A stretch of DNA of 64,000 bases from DASSKK01 sp035690495 (lineage in GTDB: Bacteria; Actinomycetota; Actinomycetes; Propionibacteriales; Nocardioidaceae). Below the pieces are notes generated by a model that saw only the letters and a program-made list of their open reading frames with translations, searched no databases and had not been told where the DNA came from. Location of the stretch: assembly GCA_035690495.1 (NCBI GenBank), contig DASSKK010000081.1:186001-250000 (forward strand), given 5' to 3'. The position numbers and the translations under genes were made by a program. Of this stretch, positions 50,988 to 60,143 are shown one piece after another (the first letter of the stretch is position 1; each line of letters opens with the position of its first letter).

Positions 50988-52203
50988 CGCCGCGCCGCCG
51001 GCTGGCGAGGAAGGTGCCGATGCGGGGGATCGCCTCGGCCAGGTCGTCCACCCGGGGCAGCGTGACGATCCGGAAGTGGTCGGGTCTGGGCCAGTTGAAC
51101 GCGGTGCCGTGCGACAGCATGATGTGCTCTCCGTGCAAGAGGTCGAGGATCAGCTGCTCGTCGTCGGGTACGTCGTACACCTGCGGATCCAGCCGCGGGA
51201 ACAGGTAGATCGCCCCGCGTGGCTTCACGCAGGAGACGCCGGGGATCTCGTTGACCAGCCGCCAGGCGACGTCGCGCTGCTCGCGGAGCCGGCCCCCGGG
51301 CAGCACCAGCTCCCGGATGTCGCGCGGACCGCCGAGGGCGGCCTGCACGCCGAACTGGGCAGGCACGTTGGGACACAGCCGCAGGTTGGCGAGCACGGTC
51401 AATCCCTCGAGGTAGTCCTGCGCCCGGTGCGTCGGCCCTGACACCACGATCCAGCCGGCCCGGAACCCGGCGACCCGGTAGGCCTTGGACAGCCCGTTGA
51501 ACGTCACGCACAGCACGTCGTCGCAGCGCGACGCGGTGGCGACGTGCTGGGCGTCGTCGTAGAGGATCTGGTCGTAGATCTCGTCGGAGAACACCACCAG
51601 CCCGTGCCGGCGGGCGTGCTCGAGGAACCCGTCGAGGATGTCGGTGTCGTAGACCGCCCCCGTCGGGTTGTTCGGGTTGATCACCACGACGGCCACGGTG
51701 CGATCGGTGATCTTGGCGGCGACGTCGTCGAGGTCCGGCTGCCAGCCGGCGGACTCGTCGCAGGTGTAGTGCACCGGCACCCCGTCGCACAGCCGCACCA
51801 CCGCCGACCACAGCGGGTAGTCCGGCGCCGGGACCAGCACCTCGTCGCCGGGGTCGAGCAGCGCCTGCAGCGTCATCGCGATCAGCTCCGAGACCCCGTT
51901 GCCCAGCCACACGTCGTCGACGTCGATGCCGTCGACGCCCTTCGAGGCGTGGTACTGCACCACCGCCCGGCGGGCGGACAGGATGCCCTGGGAGTCGCTG
52001 TAGCCCTGGGCCGTGGGCAGCTCGCGGATCATGTCCTCGAGGATCTCGGTGGGTGCCTCGAACCCGAACGGCGCAGGGTTGCCGATGTTGAGACGGAGCA
52101 GCCGGTGTCCGGCGCTCTCCAGCCGGGTGGCCTCGCGCACTTGCCGGCCGCGCACGTCGTACACAACCTCAGCGAGCCTGTTGGCCTGCTCCACCGCGCG
52201 CAT
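50980..52203 (-). CDS. alaA: Alanine/aspartate-type PLP aminotransferase
   Basis: 407 aa from ATG at 52203. Class I/II fold: LLRLNIGNPAPFGFEAPTEI, VWLGNGVSELIAMTLQALLD, VVVINPNNPTGAVYD, VVFSDEIYDQILYDD and the PLP Lys in FNGLSKAYRVAGFRAGW. Best match by pattern is the AlaA/AspC alanine aminotransferase group, using pyruvate and glutamate. The gene symbol is tentative. Upstream lies the terminator of the acyl-CoA reductase gene. Confidence 0.9.
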   Translation of the reverse strand: MRAVEQANRLAEVVYDVRGRQVREATRLESAGHRLLRLNIGNPAPFGFEAPTEILEDMIRELPTAQGYSDSQGILSARRAVVQYHASKGVDGIDVDDVWLGNGVSELIAMTLQALLDPGDEVLVPAPDYPLWSAVVRLCDGVPVHYTCDESAGWQPDLDDVAAKITDRTVAVVVINPNNPTGAVYDTDILDGFLEHARRHGLVVFSDEIYDQILYDDAQHVATASRCDDVLCVTFNGLSKAYRVAGFRAGWIVVSGPTHRAQDYLEGLTVLANLRLCPNVPAQFGVQAALGGPRDIRELVLPGGRLREQRDVAWRLVNEIPGVSCVKPRGAIYLFPRLDPQVYDVPDDEQLILDLLHGEHIMLSHGTAFNWPRPDHFRIVTLPRVDDLAEAIPRIGTFLASRRRGVS

Positions 52204-52310
52204 GGCCCTGATGCTATTCCGATGTCGTTACGCCGGGCTGTGGGCGTGACCTCGGGGCGGGGTGGGTCGTTGGACCTGGCGTGGGCCGTTGCGCGGGTAC
52301 GGCTCAACGC

Positions 52311-52362
52311 ACGAGCGGTCGGGACCGGGGAGTCTCCCAGGGTTTCGGTCCCGGCCGCTCGT
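52311..52362 (-). terminator. 17-bp hairpin after the acyl-CoA reductase gene
   Basis: ACGAGCGGTCGGGACCG (52311-52327) and CGGTCCCGGCCGCTCGT (52346-52362) pair fully with one G-U. It begins 25 bases past the stop at 52387. Confidence 0.75.
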
Positions 52363-52386
52363 CCGTGTCGTCGGCCGTCGCCGGGG

Positions 52387-54429
52387 CTACCAGTGGCCGC
52401 CCTTGAGCAGCCTGGCCAGCAGCAGCTGCTGGGGCGTCGGCTCGGGCCCGTCCCCGACCTCCACGTCCCGTCCCGCCCCCTGGGCCGCGGCGGAGTCCGG
52501 GAACACCTGGTAGGCAAGGTGAAGCACCCGGAAGGCCGCCTTCGGGGCCAGCGTGTGCGCCACCGCGCCCAGGTTGCCCAGCGCGGTGTTGACCTCGTGC
52601 GGCCGCTCTACCAGCGCTCGCACCACCACGTCCGCGGCGTGCGCCGGCGAGATCGTGGGGAACTGCCGGTAGATCGTGGTCGGCGCGATCATCGGGGTGC
52701 GGACCAGCGGCATGTGCACGGTGGTGAAGCCGATCCCGTCCCCGACCAGCTCGGAGCTGACCACGTTGCTCCACGAGTCGAGGGCGGACTTGGAGGCGAC
52801 GTAGGCGCTGAACCGCGGTGGGTTGGTCTGCACGCCGATCGAGGAGATGTTGACCACGTGACCGGCACCCTGCTCGCGCATCCGCGGCAGCAGACCCATC
52901 ACCAGCCTGATCGCGCCGAAGTAGTTCAGCGCCATCGTGCGCTCGAAGTCGTGGAAGCGGTCCTGGGAGAGCGCCAGCGAGCGACGGATCGACCGGCCGG
53001 CGTTGTTGACCACGAAGTCCACCCGGTCGTGCTCGGACAGGACCTGCTCGCACAGCCGGTCGATGGCCTCCATGTCGGACAGGTCGCAGCCGTAGACGCA
53101 GCCGCGTCCGCCGCGTGACTCGATCTCGGCGCGCACCGCCTCGAGCTTGTCCTTGCTGCGGGCGACCATGATCGGGATGCCTCCGGCACGCGCCACCTTC
53201 AACGCGGTGACCCGCCCGATGCCCGACGATGCTCCGGTGATCACCACGGTGCGCCCCTCGAGCGCGGCGACCACGGACGGGTCGGTGGAGAGCTCGTCAT
53301 CGAGGTGCTCCTCCCAGTAGGTCCACAGAGTCGCGGCGTACCCCTCGAGATCGGGGCAGGAGATCCCCGACCCGGAGAGCGCCTGCTCGGTGCGACGTGA
53401 GGCGAACACGGTGGGGAAGGACACGTGCCCGAGCACCTCGGGCGGGATCCCGAGACGCCCGACGGTCTCCTTCAGCGCCAGCTGGGCGGGTGCACTGCGC
53501 AGCAGTCTGGTCACGATCCCGCTCGGCCGCAGCGCCGGGGGGAGCAGGGCGGCCGGCAGCAGCCCGGTCACCCGACGGTCCAGGGGTACGGCGAAGCGTG
53601 GCGCTCTCGCGGCGGCGGCGAAGGTGTTGACGACGTCGACGGTGGGTTGCGGATCCGGGTTCACCAGGTGGAACGCCTGGCCGTCCAGGCCCGGCTGGTG
53701 GGCGATGTGGTCGATCGCCGTGGCGACGTAGTCGACCGGGACCACGTTGGTGTCGCCGAGGTCGACGCCGACGAGCGGCAGCCACTGGGGGAGCGTGTCG
53801 CGAAGCCGTTTGAGCAGCCCGAAGAAGTAGTAGGGACCGTCGACCTTGTCCATCTCCCCGGTCTCCGAGTGGCCGACCACCACAGCGGGCCGGTAGACCC
53901 GCCACGGCACCGGCGACTCCTCGCGGACGATCCGCTCGGAGTCGAACTTGGTGCGGTGGTAGGACGACGGCAGCTGTTGTCCGACGTCGAACATCGTCTC
54001 GTCGAACGTGCCGTGGTAGTCGCCGGCGACCGCGACGGAGGACACCTGGTGGAAGCAGCCGGCCCGCACTGAGCCGGCCAGGCCGAGGGCGACGCGCGTG
54101 CCGTCGACGTTGACGCGCTGGTTGAGCTCGTCGTCCGCGGTCAGGTCGTAGCTGGCGGCGATGTGGAAGAAGTGGTCGATCCGGCCGCGGTGCTCCGCCG
54201 CCCACGTCTTGGTCACGCCGAGGTTCGGCTTGGTCAGGTCGCCGACGACCGGGATGACCCGCCGGGTGTCCGAGGCGTCCGCCTGTTCCCAGGACCGCAT
54301 CAGCTCCTCGAGCCGTCCGCGCGACCCCTTGCGGACCAGCACGAAGATCTCGCCGTCCCTGTTGTCGAGCAGGACGCGGACCAGGTGCCGGCCGATGAAC
54401 CCGGTGGCACCGGTGACGAAGTACGCCAT
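52387..54429 (-). CDS. Double-SDR fatty acyl-CoA reductase (AcrA1-like)
   Basis: 680 aa from ATG at 54429. N-terminal extended SDR: YFVTGATGFIGRHLVRVLLD, HFFHIAASYDLTADDELNQR, SSVAVAGDYH and active-site SSYHRTKFDSE (Tyr/Lys). C-terminal classical SDR: VVITGASSGIGRVTALKVAR (about 392), VVNNAGRSIRRSLA, and YVASKSALDSW. This two-SDR layout matches actinobacterial fatty acyl-CoA reductases (for example Rv3391), which make fatty aldehydes or alcohols for wax or ether lipids. The ATG is only a few bases from the predicted transcription start, so the mRNA may be nearly leaderless. Confidence 0.92.
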   Translation of the reverse strand: MAYFVTGATGFIGRHLVRVLLDNRDGEIFVLVRKGSRGRLEELMRSWEQADASDTRRVIPVVGDLTKPNLGVTKTWAAEHRGRIDHFFHIAASYDLTADDELNQRVNVDGTRVALGLAGSVRAGCFHQVSSVAVAGDYHGTFDETMFDVGQQLPSSYHRTKFDSERIVREESPVPWRVYRPAVVVGHSETGEMDKVDGPYYFFGLLKRLRDTLPQWLPLVGVDLGDTNVVPVDYVATAIDHIAHQPGLDGQAFHLVNPDPQPTVDVVNTFAAAARAPRFAVPLDRRVTGLLPAALLPPALRPSGIVTRLLRSAPAQLALKETVGRLGIPPEVLGHVSFPTVFASRRTEQALSGSGISCPDLEGYAATLWTYWEEHLDDELSTDPSVVAALEGRTVVITGASSGIGRVTALKVARAGGIPIMVARSKDKLEAVRAEIESRGGRGCVYGCDLSDMEAIDRLCEQVLSEHDRVDFVVNNAGRSIRRSLALSQDRFHDFERTMALNYFGAIRLVMGLLPRMREQGAGHVVNISSIGVQTNPPRFSAYVASKSALDSWSNVVSSELVGDGIGFTTVHMPLVRTPMIAPTTIYRQFPTISPAHAADVVVRALVERPHEVNTALGNLGAVAHTLAPKAAFRVLHLAYQVFPDSAAAQGAGRDVEVGDGPEPTPQQLLLARLLKGGHW

Positions 54430-54437
54430 GCCCGACT

Positions 54438-54466
54438 ACATTACTGTTCGGTAACTTCCGTGTCCA
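54438..54466 (-). promoter_or_regulatory. Promoter with embedded TTAC-N6-GTAA palindrome
   Basis: Minus strand: TGGACA (54466-54461), exactly 17 bases, TAATGT (54443-54438). The palindrome TTACTGTTCGGTAA (54441-54454) lies between and over the -10, as a TetR-type repressor site would. Start point near 54431. Confidence 0.5.
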
Positions 54467-54482
54467 GGGAGACGACTCGGGG

Positions 54483-55457
54483 TCAGTCGCCCCGACCTCC
54501 CCCGAACATGATCTCGTCCCAGCTCGGCACGGAGGAGCGTCCGCGGCTCTTCTTCGCGGCCCGGCGTGCGGGCTTCGCGGACTGCTCGGCGTCGGTGGGG
54601 TCCTCGGTGTCGCTCGGAGCCGGCCGCTCGGTGGCCTGGGTGGCGATCCAGTCCGCGTCGCCGGGGGCGCCGGGTCGGTCGATCTCGACGGTCTTCTCCC
54701 GGTCGGGCGGGTCGCTCACCGCGTTGACGAGATCCATCGCGTCCGCGCCGAGCGGCAGCTCGTCGTCGGCGGAGCTCTCGTCGGACACGACGGCAGTCAG
54801 CCGACGCGGCGTACCCGCGCCGGTGCCGGTCGGTCGCGGCTGCGGCCCCTTGCTGGCGGACTTCTCGCCCACCAGCCAGCGCCCCTCGTCGTCCTCGGCG
54901 ACGACGTAGCGACCGGGGGCGTCGAACGTGAACTCGGCATGCCGCTCGCTCTCGCCGGAGCGGTAGTCGGCCACGACCGTCCAGCGGCCGTCATCGCGAC
55001 GCCAGGCGTCCCAGTCGACCGACCCGGGGTCAACGTTCCGCGAGCGCAACCGCTCCGTGACCGCGTCGTCGAGCAGCCGGGTGGGGCCCTCGCCGGCCTT
55101 GCGGCGCACCGAGGCCCGCTGGGCCCGCTCGGCGATGTGCGCCCGCTCCGCGAGCACCGGCGTGGCGAAGACCATCACCTTCTCGAGGGTGGTCCGGGCA
55201 GCGGCGGCGACCGTCTCCGGGGTCTCGCCGGCACGGATCCGCGCCTGGATGTCTCGCGGCCGGAGCACACTTTCCATCTCGATCTCCAACGTCTGGTCCG
55301 TCGCCCCGGACCGCATCCGGGAGGCATCGTCGCCTCCGAGTACGGCGCGGACGTGAGCGTCGACCGGTAGCTGGAACACCTCGCCGGCCGGGCTGCGCAG
55401 GACGAGTCGCGACTTGTCCTCGCTCAGCCCCACCAGGGTGAGGTCCCGCTCCGTCAT
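54483..55457 (-). CDS. sepH: Septation protein SepH (DUF3071)
   Basis: 324 aa from ATG at 55457. N-terminal DUF3071: MTERDLTLVGLSEDKSRLVL, SVLRPRDIQARIRAGETPET and the helix-turn-helix-like VAAAARTTLEKVMVFATPVL (about 80-100). A long, acidic, Pro/Asp-rich linker follows. The C-terminus is the conserved VPSWDEIMFGGG. SepH stimulates FtsZ filament assembly in Actinobacteria and acts at the division site. It is transcribed toward the acyl-CoA reductase-like neighbour in the same direction (53 bases downstream of that gene's start). Confidence 0.94.
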   Translation of the reverse strand: MTERDLTLVGLSEDKSRLVLRSPAGEVFQLPVDAHVRAVLGGDDASRMRSGATDQTLEIEMESVLRPRDIQARIRAGETPETVAAAARTTLEKVMVFATPVLAERAHIAERAQRASVRRKAGEGPTRLLDDAVTERLRSRNVDPGSVDWDAWRRDDGRWTVVADYRSGESERHAEFTFDAPGRYVVAEDDEGRWLVGEKSASKGPQPRPTGTGAGTPRRLTAVVSDESSADDELPLGADAMDLVNAVSDPPDREKTVEIDRPGAPGDADWIATQATERPAPSDTEDPTDAEQSAKPARRAAKKSRGRSSVPSWDEIMFGGGRGD

Positions 55458-55524
55458 GGCGACGAGCCTACTTCAGCGGGGGCCGGTTTCCGTTGTGCCG
55501 CGATCGGTGTTTCCACGCGTCCTC

Positions 55525-56865
55525 TCAGCCTGGCGAGGTGCCGCCCAGGACCCGGTCCAGGTAGTCGTTGGTGAACAACCGCGGGTGGTCGAGCCGGTCC
55601 CGGACGGCGAGGAAGTCCGCGAAGCACGGGTAGGCGGATGCGAGGTCGTCGGCCGTCCGGGTGTGCAGCTTGCCCCAGTGCGGACGGCCGTCGTGGGCCT
55701 CGAGCACCTTCTCGACGGTCTCGAAGTAGTCCGCATGGTCGGTGGCGGCGTTCACGTGGAACGCCAGGTAGACCGACTCCCGCCCGGAGGCCGTCGACAG
55801 CCAGAGGTCGTCCGCGGGCGCGTACCTGATCTCCACCGGGAAGCTGATCCGCCAGTCCCGGCTGTCGATGAGCCGCCGGACCTCGGTGAGCGCCGCCATG
55901 CCTTCCTGCCGCGGAACGGCGTACTCCATCTCGCGGAACCGCACCCTGCGCGGGGAGGTGAAAACCCGGTGCGAGACGTCGCTGTAGGTGCGCGCCGTCA
56001 GCGCCCGCGCGGAGAGCTGGTTGAGCCGGCGGATGCCTGCGGGGGCGATGTTGCCGACCCTGTTGACCAGGCCGAACACAGTGTTGGACAGCAGCTCGTC
56101 GTCGACGTAGCCGCGCACCCGGGACAGTGGCCGCGGCTCGTCGAGGGTGCGGTTGTTGCGCTTGGTGAGCATGCGGTCGGTGTGCGGGAACCAGTAGGCC
56201 TCGGCGTGGTGGTTGGCGGCCACCATCTCGTCGAACCCGGACACCACCTGGTCCCAGGTCATCGGCTCCTCGACTGCTTCGAGGGTGAACGCCGGCTCGA
56301 CGAGGAAGGTGACCGCGGTGAGGATCCCGAGGGCGCCGAGCCCTACCCGGGCAGCCGAGAACAGGTCGGGGTCCTGCTGGGCCGAGCATGTCCGCACGCG
56401 GCCTTCGGCATCGACGAGCTCCAGGGCCGCGACCTGGGCCGACAGCGACGCCCAGTGCCCGCCGGTGCCGTGCGTCCCGGTGGACACCGCGCCGGCGACG
56501 GTCTGCTCGGCGACGTCGCCCATGTTGTGAAGAGCCAGACCCAGCTCTTCCAGCCGGATGTTCAGCTCCCGCAGCGGCGTGCCCGCCAGCACGGCGACCG
56601 TCATCGCGTCGCGATCCACCGAGCGGATCCCCACCAGACGGCGGGGGAGCAGCAGCAGCCCGTCAGTGGCCGCGATGCCGGTGAAGGAGTGTCCGGTGCC
56701 GACCATCTTGACCCGCAGCCCGTTCGCGCGCGCGGCCACGACCGCGTCGCAGACCTCGCGCACCGAGGAGGGCGTCAGCACCTGTGCAGGGTGGGCGCTC
56801 TCCAGGCCCGACCAGTTGCGCCAGACCCGCTCCGTCTCGGTCGTACGTCGCGTCAGCGGGGCCAT
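55525..56865 (-). CDS. FAD-linked sugar-1,4-lactone oxidase (D-arabinono/L-gulono type)
   Basis: 446 aa from ATG at 56865. FAD PCMH domain: VKMVGTGHSFTGIAATDGLL (the His-Ser of this family link FAD in related enzymes), TVAGAVSTGTHGTGGHWASL and LGALGILTAVTFLVEPAF. C-terminal ALO domain: EAYWFPHTDRMLTKRNNRT, PVEIRYAPADDLWLSTASG and RPHWGKLHTRTADDLASAYP. It oxidises an aldonolactone or a related polyol with O2 or another acceptor. The physiological substrate is not known. Confidence 0.92.
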   Translation of the reverse strand: MAPLTRRTTETERVWRNWSGLESAHPAQVLTPSSVREVCDAVVAARANGLRVKMVGTGHSFTGIAATDGLLLLPRRLVGIRSVDRDAMTVAVLAGTPLRELNIRLEELGLALHNMGDVAEQTVAGAVSTGTHGTGGHWASLSAQVAALELVDAEGRVRTCSAQQDPDLFSAARVGLGALGILTAVTFLVEPAFTLEAVEEPMTWDQVVSGFDEMVAANHHAEAYWFPHTDRMLTKRNNRTLDEPRPLSRVRGYVDDELLSNTVFGLVNRVGNIAPAGIRRLNQLSARALTARTYSDVSHRVFTSPRRVRFREMEYAVPRQEGMAALTEVRRLIDSRDWRISFPVEIRYAPADDLWLSTASGRESVYLAFHVNAATDHADYFETVEKVLEAHDGRPHWGKLHTRTADDLASAYPCFADFLAVRDRLDHPRLFTNDYLDRVLGGTSPG

Positions 56866-56946
56866 GCTCGAAGGCTACGTGTTTTCCCCCACCGCCCCGC
56901 GCGGGTTGTCCCCACCGCCCCGTGCGGGCCGAGGGACAATCGGAAA

Positions 56947-57828
56947 GTGACGACACCACGGCTGGAACACGTGCGCCAGCGGCTCGGCGAGGCGCTCTTC
57001 GCGCGGGTCGCCGGTCCGGAGGGCCCGCGACGCCGCGAGCGGATCCGTGTGACGACCGGCCCGCGCTGGTTCGCCGAAGGGGCGCCGATCCGGCGGGTGC
57101 ACGGCGATGCGGCGATGTTCGTCGGAGGCATCCGGGCCCTTCTTCTTCAGTCGCTGCATCCCTTGGCAATGGCGGGAGTGGCCGGCCACTCCGGGTTCAA
57201 GGGCGACCCGTGGGGCAGGTTGCAGCGCACCAGCCACTTCCTGGCGGTGACCACGTTCGGCCGTGCCGAGGATGCGGCGGCCATGGTGCGGGCGGTGCGG
57301 GCCGTCCACCACACGGTGGTCGGCGTGGCCGAGGACGGCCGGCAGTACGCCGCCGACGATCCCCACCTGCTCGGCTGGGTGCACGCTGCGGAGATCGACA
57401 GCTTCCTGCGCGCACACCAGAGATTCGGGGACAGGCCTCTCGACGCGGCGGGCCGGGACCGCTACGTCGCCGACACCGCACGGGTCGCGCATCAGCTCGG
57501 TGTCGTGGACCCACCACGCACGGAGGCACAGCTGGCAGCGAAGCTGTCCGCCTACCGCCCGGAGCTCGAGGGCACGCCCGCGGCGCGGGAGGCGGCCAGG
57601 TTCCTGGTGCTCAACCCGCCGCTGCCGCTGCTGTCCCGGGGGCCGTACGCCGCCCTCGCCGGAGCGGCGGTGGGCCTGTTGCCCTGGTGGGCTCGGCTGA
57701 TGCTGTGGCTGCCCTACGTGCCCGGCGAGTCGGTGCTGGTGCGCCCGGCCGGCCAGCTGGTCACCCGGACGATCCGCTGGGCCCTGGCGAGCCCACCACC
57801 CGACGCTGCTCCCGCAGCGCAACGCTGA
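56947..57828 (+). CDS. DUF2236 oxygenase-like protein (MpaB/latex-clearing relatives)
   Basis: 293 aa from GTG at 56947. The family core is clear: IRRVHGDAAMFVGGIRALLL, QSLHPLAMAGVAGHSGF, TSHFLAVTTFGRAEDAA and LGWVHAAEIDSFLRAHQRF. Conserved His residues in related proteins bind a b-type heme. The last third has hydrophobic stretches (LAGAAVGLLPWWARLMLWLP). Members include fungal MpaB and bacterial rubber oxygenase relatives; most actinobacterial ones are uncharacterised. The 3' end overlaps the convergent MFS gene by 68 bp. Confidence 0.92.
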   Translation: MTTPRLEHVRQRLGEALFARVAGPEGPRRRERIRVTTGPRWFAEGAPIRRVHGDAAMFVGGIRALLLQSLHPLAMAGVAGHSGFKGDPWGRLQRTSHFLAVTTFGRAEDAAAMVRAVRAVHHTVVGVAEDGRQYAADDPHLLGWVHAAEIDSFLRAHQRFGDRPLDAAGRDRYVADTARVAHQLGVVDPPRTEAQLAAKLSAYRPELEGTPAAREAARFLVLNPPLPLLSRGPYAALAGAAVGLLPWWARLMLWLPYVPGESVLVRPAGQLVTRTIRWALASPPPDAAPAAQR

Positions 57829-58981
57829 ACGCGACCGCGGCGCCGACCAGCCCCGCGCCCGCACACACCCAGTAGGCCGGGGATGCGCCGTACGCGTCGA
57901 CGACCCGTCCGGCGAGCGCGGCACCCGGCGCCACTCCGGCAGCGATGCCGGTGGTCACGATCGCCAGACCCTCGGTGAGCCGGCTCGGCGGGACCGTCTG
58001 CTCCACCCACGACACCGCCGCGATCAGCGTCGGGGAGATCGCGAAACCGGCCAGGAAGAGACTGGCACCGAGCAGGACCACACCGTGCTCGAAGGGCAAC
58101 GGCACGAGCAGCACCCCGAGCGCCAGCAGGCCCCAGCGGAACCGCCGCGCGGGGGTAGCGGTAGCGCGCAGAGCTCCGTTCGCGGCACCCGAGAGCAGGC
58201 TGCCCAGCGCCCACACGGCCAGCAGCGGCCCCGCAGCGGAACGCACACCGAGCTCGGAGGTGAACGCGACCGTGACGACCTCCGCGGCCCCGAAGAGAAC
58301 TCCCATGCACACCATGCACACGACCAGCGGACCGAGCACCGGCCACCCCATCGGCGCGTGTGCGGTCGAGCGGCGGCGGCCGCGGTGAGCGGTGGGCTCC
58401 GTGCGGCGCTGGGCCGCGAGCGCCAGTGTTCCGCCCACTCCGCACACGATGGCCGCGGCCAGCCCGGCGACCGGGTCGATCCCGGTCGACAGGAAGGTCA
58501 CCAGGGTCGGCCCGACCATGAACACGCTCTCGTCGACGACCGCTTCGAGTGCGAACGCGGTCTGCAGGTCGCGCCGGTCGGGCACCACTGCGGACCAGCG
58601 GGCCCGGACGCAGGAACCGACCTGCGGCAGCGCCGCTCCGGAGACCGCAGCCAGCAGGTGGGGCACCGGCGCCGGCCAGCCGGCGTCGACGGCGACCATC
58701 GTGGCGGCGAGCGCGGCCCCGAAGACCAGCACCGTGAGCGGCAGCACCCGGGACTGGCCGAGCCGGTCCGCGATCCTGCCCTGGGTCGAGGCCGTCGCCG
58801 CGTTCGCGATCAGGTACGACGCCGACACCGCCCCCGCCATCGCGTACGACCCGGTTCGCGCCGAGACCAGCAGCACCAGCCCCAGGCTCACCATCGAGAT
58901 CGGCAGGCGACCCACCAGACCGCTGCCGGAGAACGCCATCGCCCCGGGTAGGGAGAGGACCCGGCGGTAGGTCGTCAGCAC
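57761..58981 (-). CDS. MFS transporter, 12 TM
   Basis: 406 aa from GTG at 58981. Helices start YRRVLSLPGAMAFSGSGLVG; motif A-like TQGRIADRLGQSRVLPLTVL; then ALPQVGSCVRARWSAVVPDR. The C-half starts near WPVLGPLVVCMVCMGVLFGA, with GSLLSGAANGALRA and a final GLVGAAVAFSVALREQRR. General MFS efflux or metabolite carrier; no substrate can be given. Convergent and overlapping with the DUF2236 gene; divergent from ferrochelatase by 32 bases. Confidence 0.9.
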   Translation of the reverse strand: MLTTYRRVLSLPGAMAFSGSGLVGRLPISMVSLGLVLLVSARTGSYAMAGAVSASYLIANAATASTQGRIADRLGQSRVLPLTVLVFGAALAATMVAVDAGWPAPVPHLLAAVSGAALPQVGSCVRARWSAVVPDRRDLQTAFALEAVVDESVFMVGPTLVTFLSTGIDPVAGLAAAIVCGVGGTLALAAQRRTEPTAHRGRRRSTAHAPMGWPVLGPLVVCMVCMGVLFGAAEVVTVAFTSELGVRSAAGPLLAVWALGSLLSGAANGALRATATPARRFRWGLLALGVLLVPLPFEHGVVLLGASLFLAGFAISPTLIAAVSWVEQTVPPSRLTEGLAIVTTGIAAGVAPGAALAGRVVDAYGASPAYWVCAGAGLVGAAVAFSVALREQRRVVGSPGPSGSSG

Positions 58982-59013
58982 AGCCGCCGATCCTAGGCTC
59001 CTAGACTGACCGC

Positions 59014-60141
59014 ATGCCTGCCGAACCCCCCGACGTCACGCCGTACGACGCCGTGCTGCTCGTCTCGTTCGGCGGGCCGGAGAGGCCCGAGGACGTGATG
59101 CCGTTCCTCGAGAACGTCACCCGCGGACGCGGCATCGGCCGGGAGCGCCTGGAAGAGGTCGCGGCGCACTACTACGCGTTCGGCGGCCGCAGCCCGATCA
59201 ACGACCAGAACCGCGAGTTCGTGGCCGCGATCTCTGAGGACCTCCGCTCGGCGGGGCTGGACATCGGCGTCTACTGGGGCAATCGCAACTGGACGCCGTA
59301 CCTCGTCGACGCGCTGCGGGAGATGCGGGCAGACGGCGTACGCCGTGCGGCCTGCCTGTTCACCAGTGCCTACGCGTCGTACTCCGGATGCCGTCAGTAC
59401 CGGGAGAACCTCGCCGACGCCATAGCCGAGGTCTCCGCGGACGGACGCGGCCCGGCGCCACGGCTGGACCGGCTGCGGCACTACTTCAACCATCCGGGCT
59501 TCGTCGAGCCGATGGTCGACGCGACTTTGGCGGGACTCGCGGACCTGGCCGCTGCCGTGCGCCCCGACGCGCACCTCCTGTTCGTCACGCACTCGATCCC
59601 CGAGACGATGAACGAGGCCAGCGGTCCGGGTGAGACTCCCGGCGGCGCGTACGTCGCCCAGCACCACTCGGTGGCCGAGGAGATCAAGGAGCTGGTTCGC
59701 CAGGAGACCGGCCACCGGTACGCCGGCGAGCTGGTGTTCTGCTCCCGGTCCGGTCCGCCCGGCACACCGTGGCTGGAACCGGACGTCAACGACCGGATCG
59801 AGCAGCTCGCCTCCGACGGGGTCGAGGCCGTGGTGGTCGTGCCGATCGGATTCGTGTCCGACCACATGGAGGTGGTCCACGACCTGGACACCGAGGCACG
59901 CACCACCGCCGAGAAGCTCGGCCTGGCCTACGGCCGCGCCGCCACCGCCGGGGTCGACCCGCGCTTCGTCACGATGGTGCGTGAGCTGCTGGTGGAGCGC
60001 GCCGCCGTCGAACGCGGTGCGGCGGACGCCGGCGCCTCGCGCCCGACCGTGGGGTCGCTTCCGCCGTCGTGGGACCGGTGCCCGGCCGGCTGCTGCGCGA
60101 ACCAGCGGGCGCCCAGACCGGCTGCCTGCGGGGCCGACTGA
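59014..60141 (+). CDS. hemH: Coproporphyrin/protoporphyrin ferrochelatase with C-terminal Cys cluster
   Basis: 375 aa from ATG at 59014. Core motifs: DAVLLVSFGGPERPEDVMPF, HYYAFGGRSPINDQNREFV, LLFVTHSIPETMNEASG (catalytic His) and PIGFVSDHMEVVHDLDTEA. The C-terminus has CPAGCCANQRAPRPAAC, the Cys pattern that ligates a [2Fe-2S] cluster in actinobacterial enzymes. These insert iron into coproporphyrin III (CpfC name also used). Two bases separate it from the IMPase gene. Confidence 0.94.
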   Translation: MPAEPPDVTPYDAVLLVSFGGPERPEDVMPFLENVTRGRGIGRERLEEVAAHYYAFGGRSPINDQNREFVAAISEDLRSAGLDIGVYWGNRNWTPYLVDALREMRADGVRRAACLFTSAYASYSGCRQYRENLADAIAEVSADGRGPAPRLDRLRHYFNHPGFVEPMVDATLAGLADLAAAVRPDAHLLFVTHSIPETMNEASGPGETPGGAYVAQHHSVAEEIKELVRQETGHRYAGELVFCSRSGPPGTPWLEPDVNDRIEQLASDGVEAVVVVPIGFVSDHMEVVHDLDTEARTTAEKLGLAYGRAATAGVDPRFVTMVRELLVERAAVERGAADAGASRPTVGSLPPSWDRCPAGCCANQRAPRPAACGAD

Positions 60142-60143
60142 GC

